A DNA stretch of 64,000 nucleotides from Voacanga thouarsii (Eukaryota > Streptophyta > Magnoliopsida > Gentianales > Apocynaceae). Positions 29,918 through 41,674 of the stretch are shown piece by piece. The stretch lies in assembly GCA_026120185.1 (NCBI GenBank), contig JANUWF010001217.1, positions 2,402,001 through 2,466,000 of the forward strand, written 5' to 3'. The translations under genes and the position numbers were made by a program. Each line of letters begins with the position of its first letter. Position 1 is the first letter of the stretch. A model generated the notes under the pieces. It had not been told where the DNA came from, ran no database searches, and saw only the letters and a program-made list of their open reading frames with translations.

Positions 29918-30297
29918 TATTAACAGTGTGAGTCTACAGAGTGATAAGGAGTCAAACAAATCATGGAGTGATAAGGATGGTAGCAAACTCACAGATGTAT
30001 CAAAGGAAACATGGTTGGTGATGAGGACTTCTAAGAGTAAACAACTTCCTACGCAAATGGTTATTTAGTGGAAAATGGCTATTCAAAAGCAAACATAACT
30101 ATTCTACTTGATAGCTACTGATATCTATCTGATATTTATCAGTATTTTGTCTCTATCTTATGTACATAGTAATCGATATATATAGCTTTCCTTAGTGCTG
30201 TATAGAAAGTGTGTAAGGTTCCAAAACGTTAATAAACAAGCACTAGTTTTTTGTCCTTCCACTGTTTTTTCCTTCCTGCAATTCTATGTTTTTCTCT
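29918..30297 (+). repeat. Copia-1 5' LTR
   Basis: Pairs with 35374-35756. It starts TATTAACAGTGTGAG, carries a TATATATAG promoter-like motif near 30175, and ends just before the primer binding site. Both copies start TA rather than TG, so the exact ends are uncertain by a few bases. Confidence 0.85.
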
Positions 30298-30344
30298 TGG
30301 TATCAGAGCACCAAGTTGTCCGTCCTATCCCTTGTTTAGTTACA

Positions 30345-31043
30345 ATGACTTCATTGTCTTTGAATGTTGGAAACTTTGTCACACTTAAGCTCACACAATC
30401 CAACTTTCCGTTGTGGAGAGAACAAATTTTAGGATTATTAGAGAGCCAAGATTTGGTTGGTCATCTCACCAATGAAACACGAATTCCACCAAAATATACT
30501 ACTTCTGGTTCAACCATCACAGATACAGAAAACAATACCCCACAGTTAGCACCAAAATTCATTACTTGGCACAAGTCTGTTCGTCTTCTCCGAAGTTGGA
30601 TCATCAGGACTCTCTCAGAAGAAGCTCTTGGACTTGTCATTGGCCTAGACATAGCATATGCAGTCTGGGTAGCATTGAAAGATGCTTACGCACAAAACTC
30701 TCAAGAGCAAGAATTCACACTCCAACAAAAATTGACCTACCTTCATAAGGATGATAACAAGACCGTTGGAGATCACATACGCATCTTTAAAGGTTTGTGT
30801 GACAATCTTGCTGCTATTGGAAAACCCGTACCCGATAGAGAAACAGTTTTTTGCCTTCTCACAAGTCTTGGTCCACAATATGAAACTTTTACAATAACAA
30901 CATTGAAACCTCCAAGGCCAACCTATTCTGAGCTGATTTCACACCTACAAAATCTCGATCAGCGTTGTAGCGGGTTCTTAAATCAATTAGATGTGTCTAT
31001 TTCTCAATTTACTCCACATGTAGCCTTCTATAGCCAGCAATAG
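30345..31043 (+). CDS. Copia-1 gag (UBN2/Retrotran_gag_2 type)
   Basis: Capsid-like Gag of a copia element, 232 codons from the ATG at 30345. An in-frame extension upstream runs back into the LTR and is not used. Seen: an N-terminal LKLTQSNFPLWREQILGLLE block typical of copia Gag, then SEEALGLVIGLDIAYAVW, and a C-terminal LQQKLTYLHKDDNKTVGDHI...FKGLCDNLAAIGKPV block that defines the UBN2 family. The reading frame stops at 31043, before any zinc knuckle; that part lies downstream out of frame and is decayed. The neighbouring pol is broken, so the element is dead even though this piece stays open. Confidence 0.8.
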   Translation: MTSLSLNVGNFVTLKLTQSNFPLWREQILGLLESQDLVGHLTNETRIPPKYTTSGSTITDTENNTPQLAPKFITWHKSVRLLRSWIIRTLSEEALGLVIGLDIAYAVWVALKDAYAQNSQEQEFTLQQKLTYLHKDDNKTVGDHIRIFKGLCDNLAAIGKPVPDRETVFCLLTSLGPQYETFTITTLKPPRPTYSELISHLQNLDQRCSGFLNQLDVSISQFTPHVAFYSQQ

Positions 31044-31383
31044 AAACATTCTCACAATACCACTTCAAGGATCCACAATAGTAACTTTACTTCCACAAGG
31101 CGTAGCTTTCAAGCATAATAGTTTTGAAATTAGAATCAATGTTATTCAGAAACCTCAACACCAACTACATAACAACAACGATGACCACCACCTCCAGGAG
31201 AACGTCACATGACAGCAGCAGAGTGAGATCTGTAGTGGCAGGAAACCTGTCAATAATATGAGAAACCAGGTCATATTGCCAAGATTTGCTATTGGATACC
31301 CAAAAAAAAAAAAAATCTCAAAATTCTGCGATCCCACAAGCTCTTGCAGCCTTCACGTTAGATAACTCTATTGTTGAAACAAA

Positions 31384-32117
31384 ATGGACTTCTGATACAG
31401 AGTTTCAAATCACATGACAAGAAAGCAAGGTATGCTGACTAATATTCATAAATATTCTAGTTCTGATTCAATCATAATTGTATATGGTTCTTCTATTCCT
31501 ATAATAGGTATTGGTGACTTGTAAGTTAAACAAAAAGGAAAGATCCTGCCCCTTTCTGATGTCCTTTTAGTTCCAAATTTGCAAAAAATATTTGCTTTCA
31601 ATAAGTTAATTAACCTCTCAGTTTCCTGTTAATTGTGAATTTTCTGATGTTGATTTTTGTATAAAGGACCGGATGACAGGACATCCATTAATAACAGGGA
31701 AAAGGAAGGGTGATCTGTACACTTTATCTGATGTACCAGAAGCACATTTCTCTCATTGTTTCAAATTTGGTACTGCAAATAGTTGGCATCAATGCTTAGG
31801 ACACCCTCAAGCTTCAGCTATTCAGTTGTTACACAATGAAGGGTTAATTGATGTTAAGGGTTCTTCACGGTCTAAACATTTATGTGATAGTTGTCAATTA
31901 GGAAAACTAAGTAAACTACCTTTTGTTCTATCGGAACATGCTAGTTCAAGTATTTTTTTATAAGATTCACTGTGATTTGTGGGGACCTTCTCTTGTTTTG
32001 TCTATTAGCCAGTTTCAGTTTTATGCATGTTTAGTTGATGATTTTTCAAAGTATACTTGGATTATTCCATTGAAACATAAATCATATTTTTTTGTTGTCT
32101 ATGTAGCATTTGAATAG
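31384..32117 (+). pseudogene. Copia-1 protease to integrase start, broken
   Basis: Near 31384-31425 a protease active-site region (SDT...SNHMT-like) is knocked out of frame by a one-base loss. 31673-31963 encodes a GAG-pre-integrase domain (WHQCLGHPQA...CDSCQLGKLSKLPF with the HHCC-like Cys pair). 31958-32117, in another frame, encodes KIHCDLWGPS...VDDFSKYTWI, the start of the integrase core with its first Asp. Further stops follow (about 32115 and 32148) before the sequence is cut by inserted LTR DNA at 32159. Confidence 0.75.
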
Positions 32118-32158
32118 TATATTGAACGCCAATTCCATAAAAAAAATTAAAATCTTCC

Positions 32159-34360
32159 TGTAAAACCCGGCCCAATTATTGGGTGGATATTGTTGGGTTA
32201 TTTTAGTTACCTAATTAATGTAGTAGATTGAGACTTGTATAAATTTATGGAGGCCATTTTTAATTTGTGAATTAAAGTGGAGGACTTAGTAGCAAATTTT
32301 AATATATTATACTCTCCAACAACGTTAATTACTCACTCACGCGTTTGAAACATCAGGAGGCGGAGACGTAAACACCGGAGAAGAACAAAAATGAGAGAAA
32401 CAATTAGGGTTATCACCGCAGAGTACTATTGAAGGTAATTAATCATCTCTCCTCTTATTCACACTTGTAGTAGCCCAATTGATCGGTTATCGAGTATTTA
32501 TTGAGGTTTTATATAGACTCAAGATTGGTTGATACCCTTGGAATTGATTTAGATTTTGTTATTGTATTAGGAATTGACAGTTGATAATGCCTAGAAAGCG
32601 AATATTGGAGTTAGAGGCGTTGTTTGGTTGTTTGAATTAGTTCCAAGTAAGTGGGAATGATCACTCCTCTGTGTTTTTCAAAAAAAATAATAAATTAAAT
32701 TAAATAAATTGTGTTTCGTTTTCTATTAGCCGTCATCTACGGCTTCTCTTTTAGGTAAAGAAATTGTTGTTGTGTTTTTTTTTTAAAAAAAAAAGGGTGT
32801 TGGCTTGGTATTGTGGTCCCAGTGTGGTTGTTGACAATTGCTTCTGTCTTCTATTTGAAGTGGATATACTGTTGATGGGTTCTTTCAACAAAAAAAAAAA
32901 AAAAAAGGTTTCAGTTTGACTCACTGATCGTGAGCACTTTTCTGTGGATTATGTTTGAGGTGGGGACTATTGATGTCCCCACAAGCATATTAAAAAAAAA
33001 ATGAAATTTGGTTTTTGGTTTTGCTCATTGATCGTGAGCACTTTTCCTGGGAATTATTGGTGATGTCCCCACAAGCATATTAAAAAAAAAACTTTGTCTT
33101 TACTATGTGGGGACTAATCTCCTACGAAATGGATTTTTTTAAAGAAAAAACAACTATTTTTTTAAAGGAAAATGCTTTGTTTTTTTGAGTTGTTAACTGC
33201 TATATCTAATTGGATTGTGTTATTTAGTTACATATTTTTTCCAATCACTTCTTTTGTTAAATTCATGGAGTTTCCCATTTGTTTATTTGTTAAGTAGTAT
33301 TTACGTTGCTGAATTTTGTTTTCCATACTCGGGCCATTCTTTTAAAACTATTAAAATTGTTTGAGTTTGTGATTTAAATTATTTTGGGTTGTGGCTATTG
33401 GCCTAATCGTATTTCAAAGTTTTGTCTAATGTGGGCTTAATAGTTAAATGTACAGATAAATTGATATAATATTTTGGAGTATAATATTCATTAGTTATTG
33501 GGACAGGTTAATGTATTGGCAGTGGGAGGAGCATGTTCCACTTTGAATGTATGAACCCATTGGCATGAGCAAAAAGCCAACCAAATGATTGAAAGAGTGC
33601 AGCCTAGCAGGATTAAATGCTAGATTGAATTCAGTGATGACCCATTAATTGTATATTTATTTATGTTCCAATGTACTAGTGAAATTAAATGTGCATTATA
33701 AGTACATATTTACTTTGGTACAATTGCTCTAAAGTCTTCTTGTGTTTTTGATCATTTGTTTCTTCCCTACTTCTTTAAAACATTTGACCATTGCATTGGG
33801 TTTACTATTATTAAATTGTTATTGTTTATAAACAATACTCGAATATTCTTGTTTCAAGCTTAGTTTAAGTGAAGATATTCATACGCTTTAAAAAGAATAT
33901 GTCATGAAACTCCATACTCAATCCTAGAGGATGGGAAGTTCTTACTTACTGAGTTTTGTACTCACTCCATTAACTCAACATTTTCAGATACTAATGATGA
34001 GTTCGAGTTTGATCAGGATGACAGTTGGGAGTGAGATGGGATGGCCAGTGCAAGGATCCTTATAAACTTCTATTTTAGATTGTCTCCTTTGCAATTTGAA
34101 GATTCTTAAGTTAAATATACCTGGATGAACTCTTATATTTAGGTTTAGACTATTACTTTTATTAGTTTTAATTTTAACATGTGGATTATTGTTATTGGGG
34201 TTTTTTGAATTTTGCATTATTGGATAGTATGATCATAATTATTTTTCTTAATGATTTAGTTTATGTAATATTAAGGCTTTGTATTCTTTGAGGAAAACTT
34301 TAGAGGATGTGGCCGTGTTGTTCCTCAGGGACAGGTTTGACCCGGATTCGGGGCATGACA
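32159..34360 (+). mobile_element. Gypsy-type long LTR inserted in Copia-1
   Basis: A 2.2-kb segment begins TGTAAAACCCGGCCC and ends GGGGCATGACA. It is followed immediately by TTTAGTGGTATCAAAGC, a primer-binding-site-like sequence. TGTAAAACCC...GACA ends with a TGGTATCA-type primer site are usual for plant Ty3/gypsy LTRs. No gag or pol of such an element remains; a leader of about 155 bp follows and then a second, short LTR. I could not identify a target duplication. The short ORFs within it are not conserved. Confidence 0.6.
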
Positions 34361-34518
34361 TTTAGTGGTATCAAAGCCTTGTTACCAACCCCCAATATGA
34401 GAACTAAGTGCTACATCATGCACGATGAAAACCACCTCTAGAATCTTATGCCGCTTGATTAATCCTGGGTTTAGCCCTTAAAGTATGGCCCAATGCTTGG
34501 GCCTAAAAGAAAGGTAAA

Positions 34519-34705
34519 TGTGATATTCCAATCCCACATGAGATTGAGATGAGAATTATGAATAGTATTTAAGAATGGACCTAAGTACCCATTGTCAACT
34601 TGAGATATCCATTTTGGCCTAGTGAGGATGGTGAACAAGTAGTTGATCGTAGGTGTTGCCAGGCCCATAGTCATGCTCCCGAGTCTACGGGCATGGAGCG
34701 TGACA
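34519..34705 (+). repeat. Short LTR-like segment with primer site (TRIM-like)
   Basis: A 187-bp segment begins TGTGATATTCCAATCCCACA and ends GGAGCGTGACA, followed by TTTGGTATCAAAGCAGG. The 50-60 bp after it (GGTAACCAGCCCCC...GAACTAAGTGCTACATCACG) is a close variant of the leader after the long LTR at 34361-34420 (GTTACCAACCCCC...GAACTAAGTGCTACATCATG). So two related LTR-plus-leader units lie in tandem. Copia-1 coding sequence resumes at about 34763. Confidence 0.5.
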
Positions 34706-34762
34706 TTTGGTATCAAAGCAGGTAACCAGCCCCCGGTATAGGAACTAAGTGCTACATCACGC

Positions 34763-35373
34763 GCCGAGATCTCTCCTACTGTGTTAACTTTGTGTCCCAG
34801 TTCATGCACAATCCTACCGTTGCTCACTTACGATTGGTTCACCGAATCCTTTGCTATTGAAAGGAACAGTTGATACTAGTTTACATCTCAGTGCCAATAC
34901 AACCCTTGACTTATTTGCGTTCTCTGACGTGGAATGGGCTGGCTACCCTACTACACGGCGATCTACCACCGGGTATTGCACTTTTCTTGGTGTGCAAAGA
35001 AACAACATGTAGTCTCTTGTTCTAGTACTGAAGTTGAGTATCATGCTATGGTTAACACTGCAGCTAAACTTACTTGGCTCACTTATCTTCTTACCGATCT
35101 ACACATCTCACTCTCCTCTCATCCAGTTCTCTACTATGATAATATTAGTGCTTTACATCTGACCATTAATCTCGCCTTTCATGCTCAGAGCAAACACATC
35201 GAGTTGGATTACCATTTTGTACGTAAACACGTTGCCCTTGGATTATTTATCAATGAACATGTGTCCTCTACTACACAGGTTGCTGATATATTTACTAAAC
35301 CTGTGTCCAAGGTAGTCCTTACCTATTTTCGCACCAAAATGTGCCTTCAGTTGCAGCTCAGTTTGCGGGGGGA
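34763..35373 (+). pseudogene. Copia-1 end of reverse transcriptase and RNase H
   Basis: The sequence resumes in the last part of RT (RRDLSYCVNFVSQFMHNPTV...HRILCY, with one frameshift). It runs on through RNase H: FSDVEWAGYPTTRRSTTGYC, CSSTEVEYHAM with the catalytic Glu, LYYDNISALHL with Asp, HIELDYHFVR, and ADIFTKPVSK near the C-terminus. A frameshift lies at about 34995, between the GYCTFLG and KKQHVVSCSS blocks. The polypurine tract and 3' LTR follow directly. Confidence 0.8.
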
Positions 35374-35756
35374 TATTAATAGTGTGAGTCTGCAAAGTGA
35401 TAAGAAGTCAAACAAATCATGGAGTGATAAGGATGATAGCAAACTTACAGATGTATCAAAGGAAACATGGTTGGTGATGAGGACTTCTAAAAGTAAACAA
35501 TTTCCTACGTAAATGGTTATTCAGTGGAAAAATGGGTACTCAAAAGCAAACACAGCTACTCTACTTGATAGCTACTGATATCTATCTAATATCTATCAAT
35601 ATTTTGTCTCTATCTTATGTACAGAGTGGTATATATATATATAGCTTTCCTTAGTGCTATACAAAAAGTGTGTAAGGTTCCAAAATGTGAATAAACAAGC
35701 ACTAGTTTTTTGTCCTTCCACTATTTTTTCCTTCATTCAATTCTATGCTTTTCTCT
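35374..35756 (+). repeat. Copia-1 3' LTR
   Basis: Partner of 29918-30297. It follows the GCGGGGGGA polypurine tract and ends CTTTTCTCT. Confidence 0.85.
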
Positions 35757-36327
35757 TTGGCATCCACGAAAACGATTTATATTTGAGATACTTTTAGAAA
35801 ATATAAATATTTGCAACTTATGAAATATTTTGCACATATGATATTATGGAAAAATGTTTCCAAATTTGATCACAAGTCCTTATGATTATAAAATGTTTAT
35901 GCATGATCAATTCGAATAAATCTTCTAAAGGTTGATATGTTGAGTTGGGAACCATACATTGATTTTTGTAAAATGTTTATTAATATTAAATTATGAGTTT
36001 TCATGCATGCAAATGTTTGTGAAAGCCATAGCATCAACTTTGAAATTTGATTGATTCCAACTTATCACTATCTTATGGGAAGTGATTTGTGATGTATGAA
36101 AATGATATACTTTCGTAAAGTTCGGAATGGATCAATTCAAGGGTATACTTTTATTAATGGGAGATTATATTATTTACAGAGTATTTTCAAGAAATAAATG
36201 TTTAGATGTTCTTGAATTAATTTTGGATTTGTATTTAGTTATTCTTAAGTGAATATCATTACATTGAGCAACTTTGAAATGTGAATGTTGTTGAATACTC
36301 AATGGGAGCAAAATGCTATATACTAAC
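35757..36327. other. AT-rich interval, nothing recognised
   Basis: No open frame, repeat end or RNA gene seen between the end of Copia-1 and the solo LTR that follows. Confidence 0.4.
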
Positions 36328-37850
36328 TGTTAGGATTCGTGAACTCCTAAACACGGAAAACATCTACGAATCCCTTCCGAGGATCCAAGTAAACGATTAA
36401 GAAGATCTAAGGTTTACAAAATTACCTCTCTTCGGCGTAATCAAGATTATTCGATTATGATTTTGTTGTCGTACGTGCAACCCGAATAATCACCAGACGC
36501 TGCAGTGTGCGAACGTCCTCTATAGATACACACGGCGAACTGACTTGTTACCCCGAGAGTGCTAGCGCCTAGGGTTTGAGAGTTTTTTTCTGGTGAATAG
36601 AGGCAATGAATTTTTCAAAAGAACAGGACTGTTGAGAAGACGGCTAGGGTTTTCTTAAAAACTCTCGAATCTCTTAAAGTCCAAATATGATAATATCTTA
36701 TCATATTTTAATTTAAATTTAAATTAAATTAAAAAATGATATGATAAGATTCTGTCATTATCTTGGTAATTTAACTAATTAATTTATCGAGTCAAATTCT
36801 TATAATCTGGACATCATCCAGATACGTCGAATGTGGATATATTTCCAGATTCATTGTATATGGTAAATTTTCTAGGTTCGATTAACTTAGACATATTTTC
36901 AGATTCATCAAATCTGGTTATCAGAAAAATAACCTAACAAGTTCGCTTATTGTGTAATCTTATAGGTTCATTTAACACTGGCAGTGTGCCTAAATCATAT
37001 TTAAATGGCCCACAAATGATAAGCGATTTTCTAACAAAATATTATAACTATCCAGGTTAAATGAAGATCAGCGATCTCTTTGAATCAAACCACAATTTTA
37101 TATTTAGTCATTTTGTTACACGATATCCAGATTAAGCATAAGGCACGGAACATATCATCATTATTAAACTTAATCAATTATTTCTTGATTTCATAGTAGA
37201 CTGTTCAAACAAATGATATCAATATCTTAGATTGATATATTTGAGCACGGCCATGCATTTTAACAGTCTAACTTATCAAGGAACCCATGGATATCTCTCC
37301 CATAATTGAGAGGGACAAATTCCTTCACTATCAATTATATTCATCTCCTTGATTTATTCTATATCCAACAGTAGTCTAATTTATAATTTGGTTAAAGATA
37401 ACTTTAGACAATATCAAAATATAGAATTTATCAAATAAGAAACTATAATGAATTTAGGTCGAAGGACTTTTAATATCATTATGGCTAGAAAGTACCTATG
37501 ACATGTTCCATAAAGTACTCTCACAGTGGGTCATATCCAATACAATATTCTCTAACATTTATTTATGTTTTGACTTGATATCATAAATATCCATGACCAG
37601 TAAAACATAGTCATCTAGTCACAAACATACTAATCTTAATTTATTATTATTATAATAATAATAATAATAATCGATCAAGGATTGTTTTAGAATAGTCATT
37701 GTATTTATTGTTAGGTTTTACTATCAAGTCACGTACTTGATGACCACAAAACAAAATACACTATTAATGAAAAGAAAAACCTCATATTATTATATAAAAC
37801 ATAATGACAATAGTATAAGTACAAATTGACTCTAAGGTATATCCCTAACA
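36328..37850 (-). mobile_element. Solo LTR, copy A of the 1.45-kb copia LTR family
   Basis: A 1523-bp segment reads on the + strand TGTTAGGATTCGTG... to ...ATATCCCTAACA, so its LTR sense is the - strand, as in Copia-2. It is flanked by a perfect 5-bp duplication CTAAC (36323-36327, 37851-37855). It is alignable along its length with copies B, C and D but more diverged. It carries about 75 extra bp near 36825-36903, made of additional ATTTYCAGATTCATC-like units. Confidence 0.9.
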
Positions 37851-40532
37851 CTAACTTATATTAGATTGAGGGTGTCTTCTAGTAGAAGGCTGTTTTCGTA
37901 AGATCACCACTGTCTAAATAGGGCATAAGTACTTGGATGTTGAACCATCCTTAACTAGCAACACGATTCTGTATAGAGCCAGAGGTCGAATATAGGACAT
38001 TCTAACTTGATGGCATTGAGTGAAAAAGGTAGAGTATCGATGTTGAGTAAATACCAGTAGATTGTGTGCCTATCTATACTTGATAATAAGACTATTGGTA
38101 GGATAAATTCCTATCTACTGGTATGGGATGGCGATGTGCTTACCCATAAATTTGGTATCTTAATCATACGGTATTGACAATAGTTTTAAGGCTTAATTTG
38201 ATTGATATGAATAATTATTATGCCCTTGAATTATTAGGTTGGTATTTTTCTGAAATAAATATGTTGGTAACATATTTCATTTGTACTTGTATAATTATCC
38301 CATGGAATATTTTGAAAAATGATTGAATGCATACAGTTTTTCTTATCTTTATCTATTTAACTCAATATTGTCATGCATTATGAATTGATTTTCAAAATTG
38401 AATCAAGTGCACACTACAAGACTTATTGAAAATTTTTATCTCACACTCCTTTTTAACATGCTTTTAAGGTGATTTGAGAATTGTTGAAATTAAAGGACTT
38501 ATCTTGACGTATTTTGAGTTGAGATGTTGTTATGAAATAGTTTATCTATTTCTATTAAATGGATATTACAGTTGTTTTATTTTGGGATTATCATATCTTG
38601 GAGACTTATGTATTTAATGAAGCTATATAATATATTCATATTCAGTTTTATTGTTAAGTTTCAGAGTTGTTAAATTTTATTAGCTCATTATAAATACCCC
38701 TGGTCACGTAGATGGGGCAACATTCCCAACCTATTGGGTTACATAAGTAGTGAGGTGTTACAACTGGTGCCCTTAGAGCATAACTAAATTAGTCATGACC
38801 CTCCTAGTAGCTCGCATGTGTGGGCTGATGGTCACAAGTATGAATCCCTTCCAACTCGATTGTCCTCTCAGTTGAGGCTAGGTCAAATAGTCGAGAGCCA
38901 TTCTATAGGCTTCTACTTAAATGTATCAAAATAGGTGTTGATTTGTGATTGAAGAATAAGGGATTGATTTCAAATGTCTAGAATGTTTAGATCTACTAGT
39001 AGTCGGTTATAGTGAAAAAAGGGCTGGGTTGGTGCAAGAAAGATGGCGACTATCAGTAAGTAGCTAGAAAAGGAGAGGAGAAGAAGGGGAGAAAGGAAAA
39101 AAAAACAAATGGAAAGAAATATTTTAAAATAAAAATAAAAAATGATATAGTTTAGTAAGTAATTTGAAATTACGCAAATACTCTTAAAGGTATTATAAAA
39201 TTACTAATGGTCAACTAATGGAAGGGTAGTATTTGGATAATTTGATAGTTTGAAGGAAAGTAAGAATCATTTAATAGTAGAAGATAAAAGTTGGATTACC
39301 AGTGAGTGAGGTTGTGCAAAGGAAATGAATTCAACAATTCCATGAGCGGTGGTTGGAGCAGACCTTTCCGTAAGGGAAGGCACAAATCCTTGATCCAAGT
39401 CTTATCTTTTGAGTGATGATGTTTTTTCCATTTTGAAATATTGTAAGGGTTAGCAGAATAATTTGTCCACTAAAAAACTATTCTTATTCAAATGCTGCTA
39501 TATTATTTTGGATGAGGAGATTGCCTTAGCTAAGTTTCTATATAAGGAGGTTTGGATGATGACTTTTGTATCAAAAAGAAAAAAAATTTGTTTTGATTTG
39601 ATATTGATATAAGTATATAAGAATGTGTTTGCAAAATGGTGTCTTGAGGTAAGAGGTATTAAGAAAAATACTAATTACACTTGTAATTACAAATATCTTG
39701 TGTGCCTCTTATTATTCTTATTTATTTATTTTTACATAATTTGGTTTTTCTATCACATCGTCTAATCCTAATGGCGTGGCATAAGACTAACCTAATCCTA
39801 GTGACATGGCATAAGGCCAACCTTGGACGAGTGCCAATTGACACCAGACGGATATCATTATTGAGCACTTAAAGACTAGACATATAAATGCCTACTAGGT
39901 GCCTAAAGACTAGACATACAGGCACCCAAGTATTCAAGTTGAGCGGTCCGACAAGTAAGTGAGCTAGACAACATTGTAACCCTCTAGATTATAGGAAAAT
40001 TTTGACCAGTCAAATTTTAAGAGGTTTCTAGAATATTTTAAAAATTTCTAGGCCACTTATATAAAAGAGAATAGGTTTGTATAGTTTGTAAAATTCTTGT
40101 ATATAATATAAAATATGGTAAAATATGTAGAACTTTATGTAACATTCTTGGTGTTTTAGGAGAGAGTTTGTAGAATCATTTAGACGCCTTATTTATAAAT
40201 AAATCAAACCTTTTTATCAAAAGTTGTGAATATATGTTCCCAAATCCTTTCTCAAATCTGTATTACTTAGCTTTCTTTGCTTTTTAACACTTAATTCGTT
40301 TCGTTCAACGCATAATTAAATAATTTGTTCAATTTTCAATATTTAATTCGTTCAATATATAATTAACCAATTCATTTAACGTACAAAACTAGTTTGTTCA
40401 ACATACAAAATCTTAATATTTTCACTACACTTTTGTTCGGATCACTATTTGAGAGTGCTAATTCAACATGGGTTAGTTAGTGTTAGATTAGTTATCACAA
40501 AAATTTCATTTAGAAAATTGCTTATTTGTATT
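37851..40532. other. Intergenic, unassigned repeat remnants
   Basis: No gene recognised. About 38640-38900 has a less AT-rich stretch (CCCTGGTCACGTAGATGGGG...GAGGTGTTACAACTGGTGCC) that could be the end of an old LTR and primer site, but I could not pair it. 39765-39930 contains short imperfect tandem duplications (CCTAATCCTARTGRCRTGGC; TAAAGACTAGACATA). Confidence 0.35.
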
Positions 40533-40796
40533 TGATAAGGAATAAAAGCTAATTGAGGAAACAAAATATTTCACAGAGACAACGGAAACAAATATCACTA
40601 CAGAAAATCAAGAAAATATTCAAAGGAATCATTCTCATCAACTCATGCCTATAATCAAGGAGTTAATATAATATACAACTTGTATCTTGCTATCTTGCCT
40701 TTTTTAATTCTCCTTTCTCTTTGTAAATAAGTCTGCCCTGTTTCATGAAAAATACATAGCAATTGAATAAAATATTAAGTTTATAAGAGTTTTTCA
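40533..40796 (+). repeat. Copia-3 5' LTR
   Basis: 264 bp, TG...CA ends, followed directly by the primer site TGATATCAGAGCC. Confidence 0.9.
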
Positions 40797-40883
40797 TGAT
40801 ATCAGAGCCTTGAAACTCGCAAGCATCAAGAGCCCAGTTCCTCCATTTTCTTATTGATCAGTCATAGAAGAACCAAAACTTAC

Positions 40884-41667
40884 ATTACAATCATTCCATC
40901 AATGTGCCAGTTTGATTTCAATCAAACTAGGCTCCAATAACTATCTCATGTAGCAATCACAAATCCTTCATCTGGCTCGTAGTCTCGGCGTGCTTCATCA
41001 TTTGGAAAAGAATGATGACAAACCTGAACGTTTGCTAAAAGATGGGGTTATGAATCCAGCCTATATCTTGTGGTTAACAAATGATGGTATTCTTATTTCA
41101 TGGTAACTTGGCACAATAAAAGAAGAAGCTCAATCATCCATTGCAGAAGATGCTATTGCCTATGATGTGTGGAGTTCTTTAGAAGAACAATTGCTGCCAA
41201 TCACAATTGAAAAGGAAGGTCTTTTGAAAAATATACTGATGACCATCAAGAAAGGATCACAATCCTTAGATGACTACACAAAAGAATTTAAATCAATCTG
41301 CGACAACCTAGCAGCTATCAAGAAACTAGTGGATGATCTTGATAAAGTCTTTCAATTTGCACGTGGACTAGGAGCAAAATATGAAAGCTTCCGTCTAGCT
41401 ATGGTAACTAAACCTCCTTATCTTAAATTTAATCAATTTTTACTTGCTTTTCAGGGATATGAGCAGACCCTAGCTTCTCAAAAGGAAGAAGAGAAAAGTT
41501 ATATTGAATATAATCAAGCACCCTTTAGCCAACGTGGACGTGGACGTCGCGAGAGTTTTAATTCAAAAGGTAGAGGATTTACTCCAATAGGACGTTACAA
41601 CAATGTTGATTCCAATAACTTCAAAAATGATGGAACAAAACGAAATTGTACAACAATCAAAAAGTGA
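40884..41667 (+). pseudogene. Copia-3 gag
   Basis: Encodes a copia Gag of UBN2 type. IKLGSNNYL opens the N-terminal block. In-frame stops follow at the position of the usual Trp (about 40951) and again near 41105. An open stretch from 41167 then contains DVWSSLEEQL, LDDYTKEFKSICDNLAAIKK and LGAKYESFRLAM. An Arg/Gly-rich tail (RGRGRRESF) follows; the zinc-knuckle region (CQICGK) is out of frame downstream, at about 41675-41700. Gag binds the element RNA inside the virus-like particle; this copy cannot make a full protein. Confidence 0.75.
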
Positions 41668-41674
41668 CAAACCA

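Larger units (their letters stand above)
29918..35756 (+). mobile_element. Copia-1: degraded Ty1/copia retrotransposon
   Basis: Two direct repeats of about 380 bp (LTRs) flank an internal region that opens with a methionyl-tRNA-type primer site TGGTATCAGAGC (30298-30309) and closes with a GCGGGGGGA polypurine tract. Gag, a broken protease, the start of integrase, the end of reverse transcriptase and RNase H follow in copia order. The middle (most of integrase and RT) is missing, replaced by about 2.6 kb of gypsy-type LTR sequence. The two LTRs differ at some two to three dozen positions by eye, so the insertion is old. Flanks TTAGC / TTGGC match at 4 of 5 positions and may be the decayed target duplication. 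Confidence 0.85.

Noticed and set aside
34471..34827. 118-codon - strand open frame
   Set aside because: It spans the short LTR, its leader and the end of the copia RT in antisense; no family resemblance.
38640..38800. Possible LTR end plus primer site (GAGGTGTTACAACTGGTGCC)
   Set aside because: I could find no partner LTR, matching start, or coding remnant, so no element is claimed.
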